This document shows, one piece after another, positions 23,988-36,070 of a stretch of DNA of 64,000 bases. Numbering within the stretch: position 1 is the stretch's first letter; every line of letters begins with the position of its first letter. Both the position numbers and the translations under genes were made by a program. The notes under the pieces are model-generated. The model saw only the letters and a list, made by a program, of their open reading frames with translations, did not search any database and was not told where the DNA came from. This DNA is from Liquidambar formosana (taxonomy: Eukaryota > Streptophyta > Magnoliopsida > Saxifragales > Altingiaceae): NCBI GenBank assembly GCA_039720395.1, contig CM077820.1:17071923-17135922 (forward strand), given 5' to 3'.

Positions 23988-26165
23988 TCCATTGTGCTTT
24001 CCAGATTTTTCTCCAAGTATATCGCTGCATATCTCTCCGTGTATTCGGCCATTGCATGCCTATTTGGATTCTATAACAATTGGGTAGAGAAAAATCTATC
24101 CAAGCCTAATCATAAGCTCTCCAAGTCCACCCGGGACTCTAATCTCCTAACTTGACTGGGAGAAAGGCACTGGGCATTATTAACAAAGAGTCTCTTCACA
24201 CATGCGAGGTACACATCATTCACTCCATTCCTTTTTTCTATCTACACTTTTCTAACTAAAACAACGGATAGGCTCCTGCCGGCATCCCACCAGTCACTTG
24301 AGCCCTTGTTTTGCAGGTGCTCCTCGTGAGCACCTGGGACGACTTGTGAAGATTTTTGGTCATCAACAGGTTCCATCTAGTATTTTGTGTATGTTTTTCA
24401 TATTAAATAAAATTTTACAAATAAAAAATCATTTAAGATCCGTTGAAAATCAGCCCCATAATCTGGGAAAGTAATACAAGACTCAATTGCAATTCAACCA
24501 CCACCTATAAACCCTCAATCATGTCACCTGAGTTAGCGATTTATCCACTTTAAATTAGATTATGAACCAGGGCAAATTAAGCAAGTTCAATTCCTATGTG
24601 TATGAATACACTTTAATGAAGACATACACAATACATGAAGCAGATCCATAATAGAAATAGACTCTTCTATATTTGTTCAAGCAACCGGAAATTGGTAATA
24701 CTTGATTGCAATTAGAATTGATTCTATAAATAATAAGTGGTAAATCAACTTTAAAGCAAGAAATTATTACTAGAAATAATATATGGTCCATCAGCGTCAT
24801 AATTAACATCATTCCAACAAGCATAATCGAAATTTGAACAGATAAACAATACGACAGCGACAATGGCGAGATAAGAAATCAAACACAGGCAAGAGACTCA
24901 GCATATTGATGAGCACACTGCCAGCCAGAACTAGCAGAACTGACAGCGAGGTCACAAAGCTTCTTGAAACTCATGTCCTTAAAACTGTAACGTACGGCCT
25001 TACGATATATGCGCAGCCCCAAAAACGAGTCCTCATCATTTTCTTCCCGAATAAGATAAAGTATAGTCAAATTGTAATACCTGAAATTTGACGCGTCAAA
25101 TTCGCTCCTTCTGATATCTGAAAATGCAGTTGGACTCGCATCAAGATCGACTTGGTACCTCACGAACCACCTCGAGTAGTCCCTCTCCATCTCATAGACA
25201 TTAAGTCGAGCACTAGGAGGGTCACTCATGAAGATAAGATGCAAATGGTCTCGACACTCCCCAAAATACCTAATCCCCCTCTCGCCCACGTACCAGTGCC
25301 GATTGCGAGTTTCAGGCAATGGCGTTTGTCGGAGTCGCTCTTGATTGACATCGAAGCTCACCATCGTCCTCGAATTGCCAATCCAGTGAATAGCACAATT
25401 CCAAAAAACACCAGCTTCAAATTTAACATCACCACGTGAAGTGAAAGATTCACCGGAGACCCTCCAAGTACCCGTCTCCGACGAAGAAATTTCAATCCAG
25501 TAACGATACGGCGGAAGATCAGTCATCCTAACAGACACAACTTGGTAATGAAGCGACTTAGAAGGATCAAAAGCTAGACCTACAGCAGCAACAGCACGGA
25601 AAGGCTTGGCGCGGAGTTCCGGTAGTAAAGTGAATTGGTGGGCAGTGGGATTGCAGATGTAATAGTCTCGCTTATCTTCTGTGTTTTGATTGCTATAACA
25701 GCAGAGTAAGCCATTGCAAGACTGCAAGACACGGATCCACGCAGGAAGAGTTGGGAAAGCGGTGGAGGGCTTGCCGTGGAGAGGGACGAATTCGAAAGCC
25801 GGGCCGTCGAGAGGAAAGAAATCGAAATCAAAATCGGGGTCATCGAGGCAGGAATATTTGGACAAGATGAGCAGAGACGGGGTTAGGGTTAGGGTTTCGA
25901 CGGCGCAAGAAATGGGAATCGGAGATGAGAGAGAGCCAGTGCTTGGATACGCATTTGAAACTGATGAGAGATCTAATGGGTAAGTGAACAAGTATCTGGG
26001 TCAAGAGGTCGTCGTTGCCGGCGATTGCATCGGCAGATGATGTATGGTGAATCGTTGCAGCGCCGCCGGTAGTGTCAACTTCTACGTTTTTTCTAGTGGA
26101 GAGCATGGCTCTTTCTACTATTGCGATAAGAATTGTTGGCGCAAAAATATATGCCCTCGCTACCC
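23988..26165. repeat. Segmental duplication, left copy
   Basis: Highly similar in order and sequence to 58991-61230, from CCATTGTGCTTTCCAG through the 3' flank, the whole F-box gene and its short promoter (GCGCAAAAATATATGCCCTCGCTAC). The homology resumes at 48644, on the other side of the transposon nest. Confidence 0.85.
24879..26106 (-). pseudogene. F-box/FBA gene broken by a 2-bp deletion (array member 4)
   Basis: Near twin of the gene at 59932-61161. It starts at the ATG at 26106 (MLSTRKNVEVD) and has an intact F-box (DDLLTQILVHLP...LISFKCVSKHWLSLI). About 80 codons in, near 25870, two bases present in the twin (plus strand GATGAGAGCAG) are missing (GATGAGCAG). The frame then changes and the F-box half terminates at 25840. 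The FBA half stays open in the other frame from there to the normal end (QYAESLACV). A truncated F-box-only peptide of 88 aa could be made. The rest is closely conserved, so the lesion is recent. Confidence 0.85.
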
Positions 26166-26373
26166 GGATTTGGATTTGGTGCAGTTACTGCGTAGTGCAG
26201 TAAACATGGGATCAATAACAGGTGATAAAGAGGAGAAAATAGAAGGTTGTTAGGAGTTGAGTGTCAAATACATCTTTCGAATTTTAATTCTTTATTCCTT
26301 CTTTTTGTCCATATGTCATCGGTCCTACGTTTATTACACCATGCAATCACCAAGGACACCAACTCTAAATCCC
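26166..26373. mobile_element. MITE-like foldback element next to the F-box pseudogene promoter
   Basis: The ends GGATTTGGATTTGGTGCAG and the inverted CTCTAAATCCC, with inner arms around AAACATGGGATC and CCTACGTTTATTACACC, can fold back. Flanks TCGCTACCC (26157-26165) and TAACTACCC (26374-26382) match at 7 of 9 positions, suggesting a 9-bp target duplication. A related element lies at 61235-61432. Confidence 0.5.
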
Positions 26374-26390
26374 TAACTACCCCACACCCC

Positions 26391-27057
26391 GAATCTTGAT
26401 TTAGTGTAGTTTGCACCATTAATTACATAGTGCAGGAGTCGGTGGATAAGTGGCGCATGGCATAGGAGAAGCATCAACAACTGTGATGGTTAGGATTTAG
26501 GAAGAGTTTAGCGTCAAAATGTCAACGCCGTTTGCTGTGGATGGCTTTAAAACGCAAAAACAGTGCCGTTTTGTGGAGGAAAGGGGGAGAAATAGCAGAT
26601 CGCCATTTTCAATTTTCATTCTCCCTCTCGCCCACTCTCTCTCCTCTTCTACTCTCTCTCCTCTCGGCCTCCGACTACGGCAGTCGGTACAGTGGCCATT
26701 CCTCCTTCCCCGGAGACGGCAGCAGTGGGCATTCTCTTTCTCGCCGGCTGGACGGAGGTTTCGCGCTCCCTCCTATCTCTCTCTCCCCTACTTCGACTCT
26801 CAGATCCACTCACCGGCGACCTTCCCTCCTATCTGTCTCTCTGCCTCTACCCATACTCCATCGTTGATGAGATTCTCCTGCTAGACATCTCTCTCTCTGT
26901 CCCGATCTGTCTTTCTCATTCACTCTCAGATCCACTCGCCGACGATGACGGCCCCCCCTGCTCCGTTCACCTCTCATCAGCACCTCCCGTTGGCCCGTCT
27001 TCGTCGGCACCTCCCGTTGCCCGTCGTCGTTGGCACCCCCCAAAAGCCAGGTACGTT
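26391..27057. repeat. Left arm of a long inverted repeat (outer shell of the transposon nest)
   Basis: Reverse-complement match to 47863-48643. The match runs from the outer AGTTTGCACC-TTAATT-CAT region, through TGTGGATGGCTTTAAAACG and the CT-rich GC-rich core, to an inner GGTACGTTC. Inverted repeats this long point to a Mutator-like element whose interior has received the Athila-like, copia and smaller MULE insertions. Several overlapping open frames here reflect the CT-rich composition and show no domain. Confidence 0.65.
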
Positions 27058-27225
27058 CCACTTGAGCAGATGGTTATTGTCCTCTGTTTTTTTTTTTTTT
27101 TTTTCCAGCAAATACATAACATGCTCTTTTCAATATATTTGCAATATATTCTCTGAAATTCCCAAATTTGGAATGATTTATGGAACCAAATTCTTCTTCA
27201 AATATTCAAAAAAAAAAAAATAATG

Positions 27226-27230
27226 ATAAT
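27226..27230. repeat. Target site duplication of the Athila-like element (left)
   Basis: ATAAT, identical to 39225-39229 on the other side of the element. Confidence 0.85.
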
Positions 27231-28600
27231 TGATCGTGTCAAAATCAATTACCCGTAGGATGCAAAAATTTGTATATAGTGGTAGTACGGGTGTCGTACC
27301 ACAGGGACTGTACTAGGATTATTTTAATTTTGAAAACTGAATACTAAAATAATTCACAAAGATGATTTTTGTAGTTTTGAACTCTATGGAATGCAAGCAA
27401 AATAAATTTATATTTTCTTCAAGAAAGGAAATACTTAGGGTCTCGAATCCACCACTAATCTTGTATAAAAATGCACTTATTGTAACGTGTTTCAAGAAAT
27501 TATTATTTAGTATGAGCAAGACTCATTGTAGCTACAAGCCCAATGACATCATCAAGAAAGATTCATATATTTGTAAATTAGGTATAACTCATCAAAGATA
27601 TAGCATGAACCGTCTCACCTACTCTACTCTAAACTAATTTGTGAGCACGACTCATCTTGTCTAAGCATGAATCATCTTAATCTCCAAATATATGTACAGT
27701 GAAAACCATTGCATAACCATTGTATTTAAAATCACAGAAATTAAACACAATTTGAGATAAAAACATTAAAACCAATTGTATCAATAATACAATCCTCCTA
27801 GTTATGCAATCCTCATACACAAATAATCAAATCAACAACACAATACAATAAAATACACCATACTTGATTAGGGCTTCATCTCCCTCCTAAGACAAAGATT
27901 AGTTGGCCATGTAGATAACCAAGAACTAGTCTCTCTCCTTTGCCACCTTTGTACCTCCTCCTCTTTTTCTCTCCTTTCCCCTAGTTATGTGAATTCCCTT
28001 GGTATTTATAGGAGATGGGGGAAGGATCCAGCTGATCCAACAAGTCAAAAGCAATGCCCACTTTCTTTGAATTCTTGGTTGCCCATGTTCTCACTTTGAC
28101 AAATGCTGCCAGATTCAGATTTTTGCAAATAAGTCCACTTCCAGCTCATTTTTGACTTGGAAGACGTTTGAATCAGGAAATGCCATAAACTAAACAATTG
28201 TAGCTCTTTAAGTCCTCTTTCCAGAGCCATAAATTTCACCCAAATCGGATATGGGAATCACAAGTTATGGCCAGATTACCAAAACTTGGTCAATCTGTCC
28301 AGATTTGCTGCTGATTTTGGGATCATGAATTTCTTTGCCTAACTTTGAATTTCAGCTGCTCAAATCTTCAAAATTGTTGACCCAACTCTAGTTGCAGCTC
28401 CATGAAATTTTAGGTAGGTGAGAAACCCATTTCAAGTTGTATTTATTAGCTTAAGTAGTCCTGATTGTCATCTTTTCTGATATAAACTCTACAGCCCTGC
28501 AATAAATCAAGAACACTTTAAACACACAAAATTAAATATAATAAAATAACTAGAAAATATAAATTAGGGAGTAATTTCAATGAATATTTTGTGCTTATCA
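27231..28600 (-). repeat. 3' LTR of the Athila-like element
   Basis: 1370 bp, bounded TG...CA, nearly identical to 37856-39224 (I count about eight substitutions and one single-base indel). It contains a TATA box on the minus strand in CTCCTATAAATACCAAGG near 28000-28016. Confidence 0.95.
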
Positions 28601-28615
28601 AATACCCCCCAACTT
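28601..28615 (-). other. Polypurine tract at the 3' LTR
   Basis: On the minus strand AAGTTGGGGGGTATT abuts the LTR start TGATAAGC. This is the expected position and composition for the plus-strand primer of reverse transcription. Confidence 0.8.
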
Positions 28616-29131
28616 ACACTTTGCTAGTCCTCGAGCAAAGCAAAATAAAATAAGACAAATAAAATAAAACAAAAACTAACTAGTCCATTTTCGCAGGTAA
28701 TGCGATTGCATTTAGCATATGCAATAAGCCTTTAAACCCCTAGGTTTCCCCTAGTGGACGAGTTATAGTCTCATGAGGGCTTCCAGTGATGACACCCACA
28801 AACATCTTTTATTATCACGGATGCTGTTCGTGATTCTGCATTTAGATAATATCTTGCTAACTCAAACGAAAATTCTCATTCATTGAAATCAAACAGTTGA
28901 ACAATACATTTTTTTTTACCAATCTAGTAAAGTCCAATCCACTTGTACTCAAATAAAAAATTTATCACAAGTTCATCTGGTGTAAAGTGAATTTTTATAC
29001 AAATATGTGGCCCCCAACATATCAGCATTCCTTAATTTGTTAAATTCACCGTAGCAAGGTAAACCAAGGCTTCAGCTCAATACGCACACAAATAATAATA
29101 ATACTAATAATAATAACACTTTTTTTTTTCT

Positions 29132-29165
<34 letters not shown>

Positions 29166-29765
29166 ATTGATTGGGTACAATGTTCAGGTCCATTAAGCTT
29201 TCTAATTAACCCATGTAATGAGCGTTGGGCCAATGGCTCCCAAACCAATTGGCTTTAGGGCACTAGGTGTAGAGACACCCCTATGGGCTTACTTACTCAA
29301 GTTAAAAAGGCTACGAACCCAAACTGGTTACACCCATAATTCTACTAGACTACTCACTGTTTGACGCGAATACTCATTGCTTAGTGAGGCAAGAGGCCCG
29401 GTTACTAGGTGAGTAGTATGATACCAGCACACATTCTTTTCTTTTCTTTTTTTTTTTTTTTTTTTTTTTTAAACACAAAGTTAAGAGCTGTTGCTAGGGT
29501 CATTTATTTGCCGTTTATTCAACTCATCAAAGATTAACAAGTTTAAGCCCCACAAAATGAATAAATGTGATTGTGCAATTAGATATACAAGTGATAAATT
29601 CTCTATGCAAATACAAATATAAAGGACTAAACTAGAATTGCCAAGCTAATGACGTGTGTTCAAAAGTTTAATTTCATGAATGATACTAATCCAAAATTTA
29701 GAGTCATTCAATGAACATTATTTGAATGCAAAATCATGATCTAGAGGCATCCATTTAGATTTGAT

Positions 29766-29796
<31 letters not shown>

Positions 29797-30215
29797 TACA
29801 CTTGGGCCTCCTATTCCTGTTGACAGATGAGTATTGGGCTAGTGGCCCAATAACACATGGACGTCCAAGACTTTGGCACATCCAAACTGTTAAGCCCAAA
29901 CCCGGAAGCCTACTCTCTCTCACCGACAGGGACAGCATGACCGACAGTTCGCAATATCGAGATCTGGGCGTTGTCAATAAAGCAATAGTAATGGTGGATT
30001 ATTGCAGGTCTCGAGAAGATTTAGAGGATTATTTAATCCTTAATGTCTGATAGCGTGCCAAATTTTCCACAGTGCATCGATCATTGAACCCTGCTTTTTG
30101 ACTCTTGTTGAGTGGGTTTTAAAACCCAGAGATCGACTGCAGGAATTCAAAAACTCTCCTTCAATCCTTCAATCCTCAAAAGCCTCACTTTCTCTAAGTC
30201 CTCTCTTACGAACTC
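28616..30215. other. Athila-like element, non-coding part between pol and 3' LTR
   Basis: No sense-strand gene (env-like or other) is visible. Several long T-runs occur (29107-29164, 29440-29470, 29770-29795). Two diverged versions of a segment with GGGCTAGTGGCCC- or GGGCCAATGGC-like sequence and CCCAAAC follow the T-runs, at about 29170-29420 and 29800-29960. Confidence 0.6.
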
Positions 30216-30824
30216 ATGGCCTCTTCCTCCTCTGCCCCACAAAACCGTCCTGACTTAAACACAACACCAGCAACACAACCAGAGGTCTGGCACCCAAGGT
30301 TCCTAAATATTCAAAACCAACCTCTTACAGTTGACGATTCTATAATTTACAATCTTGCAAATGCAACGGCAGTAGCGGAGGGACTCATCACTCCTCGTGA
30401 TGAGAGAATACTAAGTGGACGGTCCGACCTGGACGTAATAAGAGACTCCATGGCTCTCAGCGCTCAGGCCACAACATTTACTGCTCACATGGCTCGGCAT
30501 TTGCACACCAGAAATGTGCACATGCAAAGTCTAAGTGACCAGGTCACTCATCTCCAGGGGTTGCTCGACGGAGCCTATCGAAGGATGAGGGCTTTGAGAG
30601 CGGAGAATAGAGAGTTACAAAGAATGGTGGACTCCTATTCTAACAGACTCACACCAAGGGTCGAGGCACTGGAGAGGCTCACTGATCAAATCATTGACCG
30701 AGAAAGGGTTCCGAGCAGCCTACAGAGGCAACCTCCAGCTGATCCCTCCAGTTCTACCCAAGACCCACAAAGGCAACCCCTAACTGACCCTTCTAGTTCT
30801 ACCCAAAATGCTACTATTGAGTAG
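30216..30824 (+). CDS. Antisense reading frame inside the Athila-like element
   Basis: 202 codons from an ATG at 30216, on the strand opposite to gag and pol, between pol and the 3' LTR. The protein starts MASSSSAPQNRPDLN. Its central part (about 75-165) is rich in Leu, Arg and Glu with heptad-like spacing, so a helical coiled coil is likely. It ends with two copies of a QRQP--DPSSSTQ repeat (about 168-198). There is no signal peptide, membrane segment or zinc motif. Extra and antisense frames have been described in some plant Tat/Athila-clade elements, but I cannot assign this one to a family. It is uninterrupted, although most non-coding DNA here is full of stops, which favours real coding. 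Confidence 0.6.
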   Translation: MASSSSAPQNRPDLNTTPATQPEVWHPRFLNIQNQPLTVDDSIIYNLANATAVAEGLITPRDERILSGRSDLDVIRDSMALSAQATTFTAHMARHLHTRNVHMQSLSDQVTHLQGLLDGAYRRMRALRAENRELQRMVDSYSNRLTPRVEALERLTDQIIDRERVPSSLQRQPPADPSSSTQDPQRQPLTDPSSSTQNATIE

Positions 30825-31567
30825 CTCTCACTTTCTTTCTTTTTTTTTGTTTTTTTTTGTTTTTTTTTTTTTTTTTGTTGTTGCTGCTACTAGAATGAAG
30901 ATGGTTTTATTTGCTAAACTCAAATAACAAACAGATAAAATAGCACACAAAATGAATGAACACAACAAAATACTATTCATAAATAGATAACACACTGGAA
31001 TACTTAGCACAACTTCTAAACAGACAAATCAAAATAAAATAAAAATAATAATTATCGAAAATACAAAACGTACACTAGCAACAAATAACATGGCAAAATT
31101 TCAAGAAAGACCAGAAATGGGACCACTGGCATAATTGGAATCTCCTCATGTACACAATATTCCAATATCCAGAAGATGAGTGGAATGACAACTAGGTACC
31201 ATGGGAGCATGAAAGTGAAAAACCCATTCATCATTGCAGAGATGAGGGTTTTGGGGAGGAATAGCCATGATATTTATAGAAAAGTCCTTTTTTTTTTTTT
31301 TTTTTTTTAAATTTTTTTTATTATAACACCAAAATTCCCTCCCCCCAACTTAAAATTGACATTGTCCTCAATGTAAACAATGAAAAACAAAGTAATATAA
31401 ATCGTGGAGAGTACCTTTAATAGAAAGCAAACAAGCCTGCAAAATTGATTAGCTGTGAAAAATAAACTCATCAATCAAATAAAAATAAAACACACAAAGA
31501 AAATAGGTTAGACAAAATAAATAAACAAATGGTCTTTTAAAGCCAGATTCCAAGGCTATTAGTGAAT
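30825..31567. other. Athila-like element, region downstream of pol, with a second polypurine tract
   Basis: No gene is visible. T-runs lie at 30838-30876 and 31290-31319. At 31331-31350 the minus strand reads AAGTTGGGGGGAGGG, closely similar to the 3' LTR polypurine tract, 221 bp downstream of the pol stop. Confidence 0.6.
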
Positions 31568-34500
31568 TTAAATAGTAACATATTCAGGATCCACCAAATT
31601 TATGGATTCAATGAGCTCTTTATCTATGTCTCCTTCCACATATGGTTTTAGTCTTTGGCCATTGACCTTAAACATAGAACCATCATGTGGATTTAAAATT
31701 TCAACAGCACCATGGGGAAAAACCTGGTTAACAACAAAAGGGCCTTCCCATCTAGATCTCAACTTACCAGGAAAGAAGCGTAACTTAGAGTTGAAAAGCC
31801 ACACCTTTTGATTGGGTTCAAAGGACTTTCTGTTGATGTTTTTATCATGAAAAGCTTTAGTCCTATTCTTGTAAATCCTAGCATTCTCATAAGCATCATT
31901 GCGTATCTCTTCCAATTCACTGATTTGAAGTTTTCGGTGTGAACCCGCATCAGCTAAATCAAAGTTAAACTTCTTCACAGCCCAAAGTGCCCTGTGTTCT
32001 AGCTCAACTGGTAAATGACAAGCTTTACCAAACACTAAACGGTACGGGGACATACCTATAGGAGTTTTATAGGCAGTACGATACGCCCACAAGGCATCAT
32101 TCAAGCATAAGGACCAGTCTTTTCTATCAGGTCTAACCATTTTCTGAAGGATGTTTTTGATTTCCCTGTTAAAAACTTCGACTTGTCCACTAGTTTGGGG
32201 ATGATATGGGGTGGCAACTTTATGGGTAATGGAGTACTTGTGAACCAAAGCCTCAAAAGGCTGATTGTTAAAGTGTTTACCCCCATCACTAATTATAGCA
32301 CGCGGAAAGCCAAAACGACAAAAGATATTGTCTTGAAGGAATTTGACCACAACCTTGTGGTCATTTGTTTTTGTGGCAATCGCTTCCACCCATTTTGACA
32401 CATAATCTACCCCAACCAAAATGTACTCAAAGCCAAATGAAGATGGAAATGGACCCATGAAATCAATACCCCACACATCAAAGATTTCTACCACCAGGAT
32501 GGGATTCAGAGGCATCATGTCACGTCGGGAAATGGACCCCATTTGTTGACATCTTTCACAGGCATGACAAAATGCATGGGCATCTTTGAATAAAGTAGGC
32601 CAATAAAACCCACTTTGCAAGACTTTAGCAGCAATCTTCTTCCCACTGAAATGCCCTCCACAGGCGAGGGAATGACAAAAGGTGAGGATACTATTGGTTT
32701 CATTTTCTGGGACACATTTTCGAATCACTTGATCTGGGCAATATTTGAACAGCTCTGGATCCTCCCACAGGTAAAACTTAACTTGGGAAAAAAATCGATC
32801 TTTGTCTTGCTTAGACCAATAAGGTGGGATTTGACCAACTGCAAGATAATTCACAATATGAGCAAACCATGGTAATTTAACATGAGAAACCTCAAATAAT
32901 TGCTCATCTGGGAAAGAATCTGGTATTGGTAAGTTGGTACCAGAATGTTCAACTAGAATCCGAGACAAATGATCTGCAACCACATTTTCTGACCCCTTTT
33001 TATCCTGAATCTCCAAATTAAACTCTTGTAGCAACAAGATCCATCTAATGAGGCGAGGTTTAGTGTCTTTTTTGGACAGTAAATACCGTAAAGCGGCATG
33101 ATCAGAGAACACTACAACCTTAGATCCTAAGAGATAGGATCGAAATTTATCAAGGGCAAATACTACAGCTAGTAATTCTTTTTCTGTTGTAGTATAATTC
33201 AATTGAGCTTCAGAAAGAGTTTTACTAGCGTAGTATAAGACATGGGGTTTTTTATTCACCCGTTGCCCCAAGACTGCACCAACTGCATAGTCGGATGCAT
33301 CACACATAATCTCAAATGGGAGAGACCAGTTGGGTGGTTGAATGATGGGAGCAGTGGACAATAATGAGCGAAGTTTCTCAAAGGCTTCCAAGCAGGCATT
33401 ATCAAAGATAAATGGTACATCCTTGACAAGAAGATTGCACAAGGGTCGAGAGATTTTGCTAAAGTCTTTGATGAATCGACGATAAAATCCTGCATGACCA
33501 AGAAAAGATCGCACTTGCCTAACAGATGCTGGGGGAGGAAGGCTAGAGATGAGATCAACCTTGGCTTTATCTACTTCTATCCCCCTAGAAGACACAATAT
33601 GTCCCAAAACAATTCCTTTTTGAACCATAAAATGACTCTTTTCCCAACTCAGAACAAGATTTGTCTCTATGCAACGTTTAAGAACATTAGAAAGATTTTG
33701 GAGACAATCATCAAAAGTGATCCCAAATACTGAGAAATCATCCATGAAAACTTCAAGAAATTTTTCCACCATGTCAGAGAAAATAGATAACATACACCGC
33801 TGAAAGGTAGCAGGTGCATTGCATAAGCCAAAAGGCATACGCCTATATGCAAATGTACCAAATGGACAGGTGAAAGTTGTCTTTTCTTGGTCATCGGGGA
33901 AAACAGGTACTTGGTTATATCCAGAATAACCATCTAGAAAGCAGTAGAAGCTTTGGCCTACTAACCTCTCTAAGATTTTATCGATGTAGGGTAGAGGGAA
34001 ATGGTCTTTTCTAGTTACCAGATTAAGCTTCCGATAATCAATGCAAACACGCCAACCTGTTGTTGTACGTGTTGGAACTAGTTCACCATGTTCATTTTTT
34101 ACAACAGTAATTCCTGACTTCTTGGGCACCACTTGAGTAGGACTAACCCATTTACTGTCTGAGATGGGGTATATGATACTTGCATCTAATAACTTCACAA
34201 CTTCTTTTTTTACAACCTCTTTCATGTTAGGATTTAACTTCCTTTGCATTTCACGAATTGGCTTGGCATTCTCCTCGAGATGAATGCGGTGCATGCAAAT
34301 GGAAGGGTCGATCCCTTTTAAATCAGCCACAGACCATCCTATAGCACCCATATGTTCTTTAAGCATGCTCATAAGTTGACTTTCCTGTTCAGTAGTCAAG
34401 TTGGATGCTATAATGACTGGAAGGGTGTCATCAGGTCCTAAGAATGCATACTTAAGTGTATCGGGGAGTGGCTTCAACTCAAGTTTGGGAGGCACTTCAG

Positions 34501-36070
34501 TGGAAGGAAGGGTAGGTTCACTAGACAATGGAGGCAAAGACTCAAATTTGGATTTCCAAGGTGTATGATCCTGGAGGGGTGGCAATTCAAGCATAGCATT
34601 CACTTCCTCAATAGATTTTTCAATATCAAACTCATCATAGCCAAAATAAGCTAGACATGCTTCCAATGGATCCTCGGTTAAAATGTAGGGTAAGGCTTCT
34701 TCAACTAAACCATCGATGACATCTACTGCAAAAGAATCATCCTCCTTGGAAGGTTGTTGAGCAGCATTAAACACATTTAGCCTTGCTTTCATGTTACCAA
34801 AGGACAAATCCATCACTCCAGACCTACAATTGATACAAGCATTAGCTGTAGCTAAGAAAGGGCGACCTAAGATGACGGGAATTTGTTTTCTTGGATTGCA
34901 TACTGGTTCCATATCAAGAATAAGAAAGTCTACAGGGAAGTAGAACCTATCTATCTTAACAAGAACATCCTCAATTATTCCACGTGGCACCTTAACAGAT
35001 CTATCAGCTAATTGCAAAGTAACTGATGTTGGTTTCAACTCACCTAGCCCAAATTGCTCATATACCGAATAAGGAAGGAGATTAACACTTGCCCCTAAGT
35101 CCAAGAGTGCCCTGTCTATGGAATGATTTCCTATCACACATGAGATGGTAGGAGCACCTGGATCCTTAAACTTGGGAGGAGTGCTATTTTGCAAAATAGA
35201 ACTCACTTGCTCGGTTAGAAACACCTTTTTGGACACTTGTGCCCGAGTCTTGCGCTTTTGAGTGCAAAGGTCTTTGAGAAATTTGGCATAGGATGGGATT
35301 TGTTTGATGGCATCAAGAAGGGGAAGATTGATTTTCACTTGTTTGAACATTTCCATCATATCTTCCATAGATGTTCCTTTTTTTCCAAAAGGAGAAGGTG
35401 CATCAAGACAAGTGGGAAAAGGAGCTTTTGGCAAATATGGTGTTGCCATAGGATTTGGTGATGTGGAAAGAGATGGAGGAGGATCCTTCTTTGATTCATT
35501 TATTTTTTCAATCCCTGAATCCTTAGACTTGCTAACTGACTGGCCATTCTTTTCCTCATCCACTCCAGGTCTAGTATCAATCACTCGCCCATCCCTTAAG
35601 GTCACGATTGCCTTTGCTTGCTCTTGGTAAGCAGCATCAGCCTGTGAATTTTCTATGGAATATTGACCCTTAGGATTGTTCACTGGTTGGCTTGGAATTT
35701 TTCCCTCCTCTCGTCTACTAAGAGCATTTGCTAGTTGCCCGATTTGGGCTTCAAGCTTGGCTATTGACTGAGTATGGGAATGCAGCATTTGTGTGTTGGC
35801 TTCAAGTCCTTGAAGGCCTTGCAATACTCTCTCCTCAAAAGATGGATTTCTTGGAGGTGGAAGATTAGAGTGTGGGAATGGCTGCTGTGGTCGAAAAGGT
35901 TGATAACCAGAAGGGTTGAGAGTATGAGGCAAATTTGGCCTTTGAGATTGGGCAAATGAATTCCCTGGAGCTTGTTTCCAAGAAAAATTGGGGTGGTTTC
36001 TCCATCCCGGGTTATAGGTATTAGAGAAAGGATCATTACCCGGTCTAGAGAATCCTTGAGCAGCATTGAC
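31568..36070 (-). CDS. pol: Athila-like Ty3/gypsy pol polyprotein
   Basis: An open frame that continues directly, in frame, from a stop codon ending gag (36071-36073). From about 35932 it spans some 1450 residues without interruption. Approximate positions counted from there: aspartic protease [10 protein letters not shown] near 278; reverse transcriptase with FMDD at about 730; RNase H with [14 protein letters not shown] from 875 and [14 protein letters not shown]; integrase HHCC zinc finger 1087-1130 (H--H---C--C) and catalytic D ([11 protein letters not shown], 1157), D (SDGGKHF, 1216) and E (EVFNREIK, 1252); then a C-terminal WEGPFVV block. [12 protein letters not shown] and FMDD are characteristic of the Athila clade. 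All catalytic residues are present. Pol would need readthrough of the gag stop to be made. Confidence 0.92.
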   Translation of the reverse strand, partial: VNAAQGFSRPGNDPFSNTYNPGWRNHPNFSWKQAPGNSFAQSQRPNLPHTLNPSGYQPFRPQQPFPHSNLPPPRNPSFEERVLQGLQGLEANTQMLHSHTQSIAKLEAQIGQLANALSRREEGKIPSQPVNNPKGQYSIENSQADAAYQEQAKAIVTLRDGRVIDTRPGVDEEKNGQSVSKSKDSGIEKINESKKDPPPSLSTSPNPMATPYLPKAPFPTCLDAPSPFGKKGTSMEDMMEMFKQVKINLPLLDAIKQIPSYAKFLKDLCTQKRKTRAQVSKKVFLTEQVSSILQNSTPPKFKDPGAPTISCVIGNHSIDRALLDLGASVNLLPYSVYEQFGLGELKPTSVTLQLADRSVKVPRGIIEDVLVKIDRFYFPVDFLILDMEPVCNPRKQIPVILGRPFLATANACINCRSGVMDLSFGNMKARLNVFNAAQQPSKEDDSFAVDVIDGLVEEALPYILTEDPLEACLAYFGYDEFDIEKSIEEVNAMLELPPLQDHTPWKSKFESLPPLSSEPTLPSTEVPPKLELKPLPDTLKYAFLGPDDTLPVIIASNLTTEQESQLMSMLKEHMGAIGWSVADLKGIDPSICMHRIHLEENAKPIREMQRKLNPNMKEVVKKEVVKLLDASIIYPISDSKWVSPTQVVPKKSGITVVKNEHGELVPTRTTTGWRVCIDYRKLNLVTRKDHFPLPYIDKILERLVGQSFYCFLDGYSGYNQVPVFPDDQEKTTFTCPFGTFAYRRMPFGLCNAPATFQRCMLSIFSDMVEKFLEVFMDDFSVFGITFDDCLQNLSNVLKRCIETNLVLSWEKSHFMVQKGIVLGHIVSSRGIEVDKAKVDLISSLPPPASVRQVRSFLGHAGFYRRFIKDFSKISRPLCNLLVKDVPFIFDNACLEAFEKLRSLLSTAPIIQPPNWSLPFEIMCDASDYAVGAVLGQRVNKKPHVLYYASKTLSEAQLNYTTTEKELLAVVFALDKFRSYLLGSKVVVFSDHAALRYLLSKKDTKPRLIRWILLLQEFNLEIQDKKGSENVVADHLSRILVEHSGTNLPIPDSFPDEQLFEVSHVKLPWFAHIVNYLAVGQIPPYWSKQDKDRFFSQVKFYLWEDPELFKYCPDQVIRKCVPENETNSILTFCHSLACGGHFSGKKIAAKVLQSGFYWPTLFKDAHAFCHACERCQQMGSISRRDMMPLNPILVVEIFDVWGIDFMGPFPSSFGFEYILVGVDYVSKWVEAIATKTNDHKVVVKFLQDNIFCRFGFPRAIISDGGKHFNNQPFEALVHKYSITHKVATPYHPQTSGQVEVFNREIKNILQKMVRPDRKDWSLCLNDALWAYRTAYKTPIGMSPYRLVFGKACHLPVELEHRALWAVKKFNFDLADAGSHRKLQISELEEIRNDAYENARIYKNRTKAFHDKNINRKSFEPNQKVWLFNSKLRFFPGKLRSRWEGPFVVNQVFPHGAVEILNPHDGSMFKVNGQRLKPYVEGDIDKELIESINLVDPEYVTI

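Noticed and set aside
26519..27223. Overlapping open frames of 83-154 codons on both strands
   Set aside because: They lie in CT-rich inverted-repeat DNA and have Ser/Pro/Leu low-complexity translations; the mirrored right arm does not keep the same frames.
28616..31567. Sense-strand env-like gene of the Athila-like element
   Set aside because: Only short, stop-broken frames exist on the element strand; no membrane-spanning frame of useful length was found.
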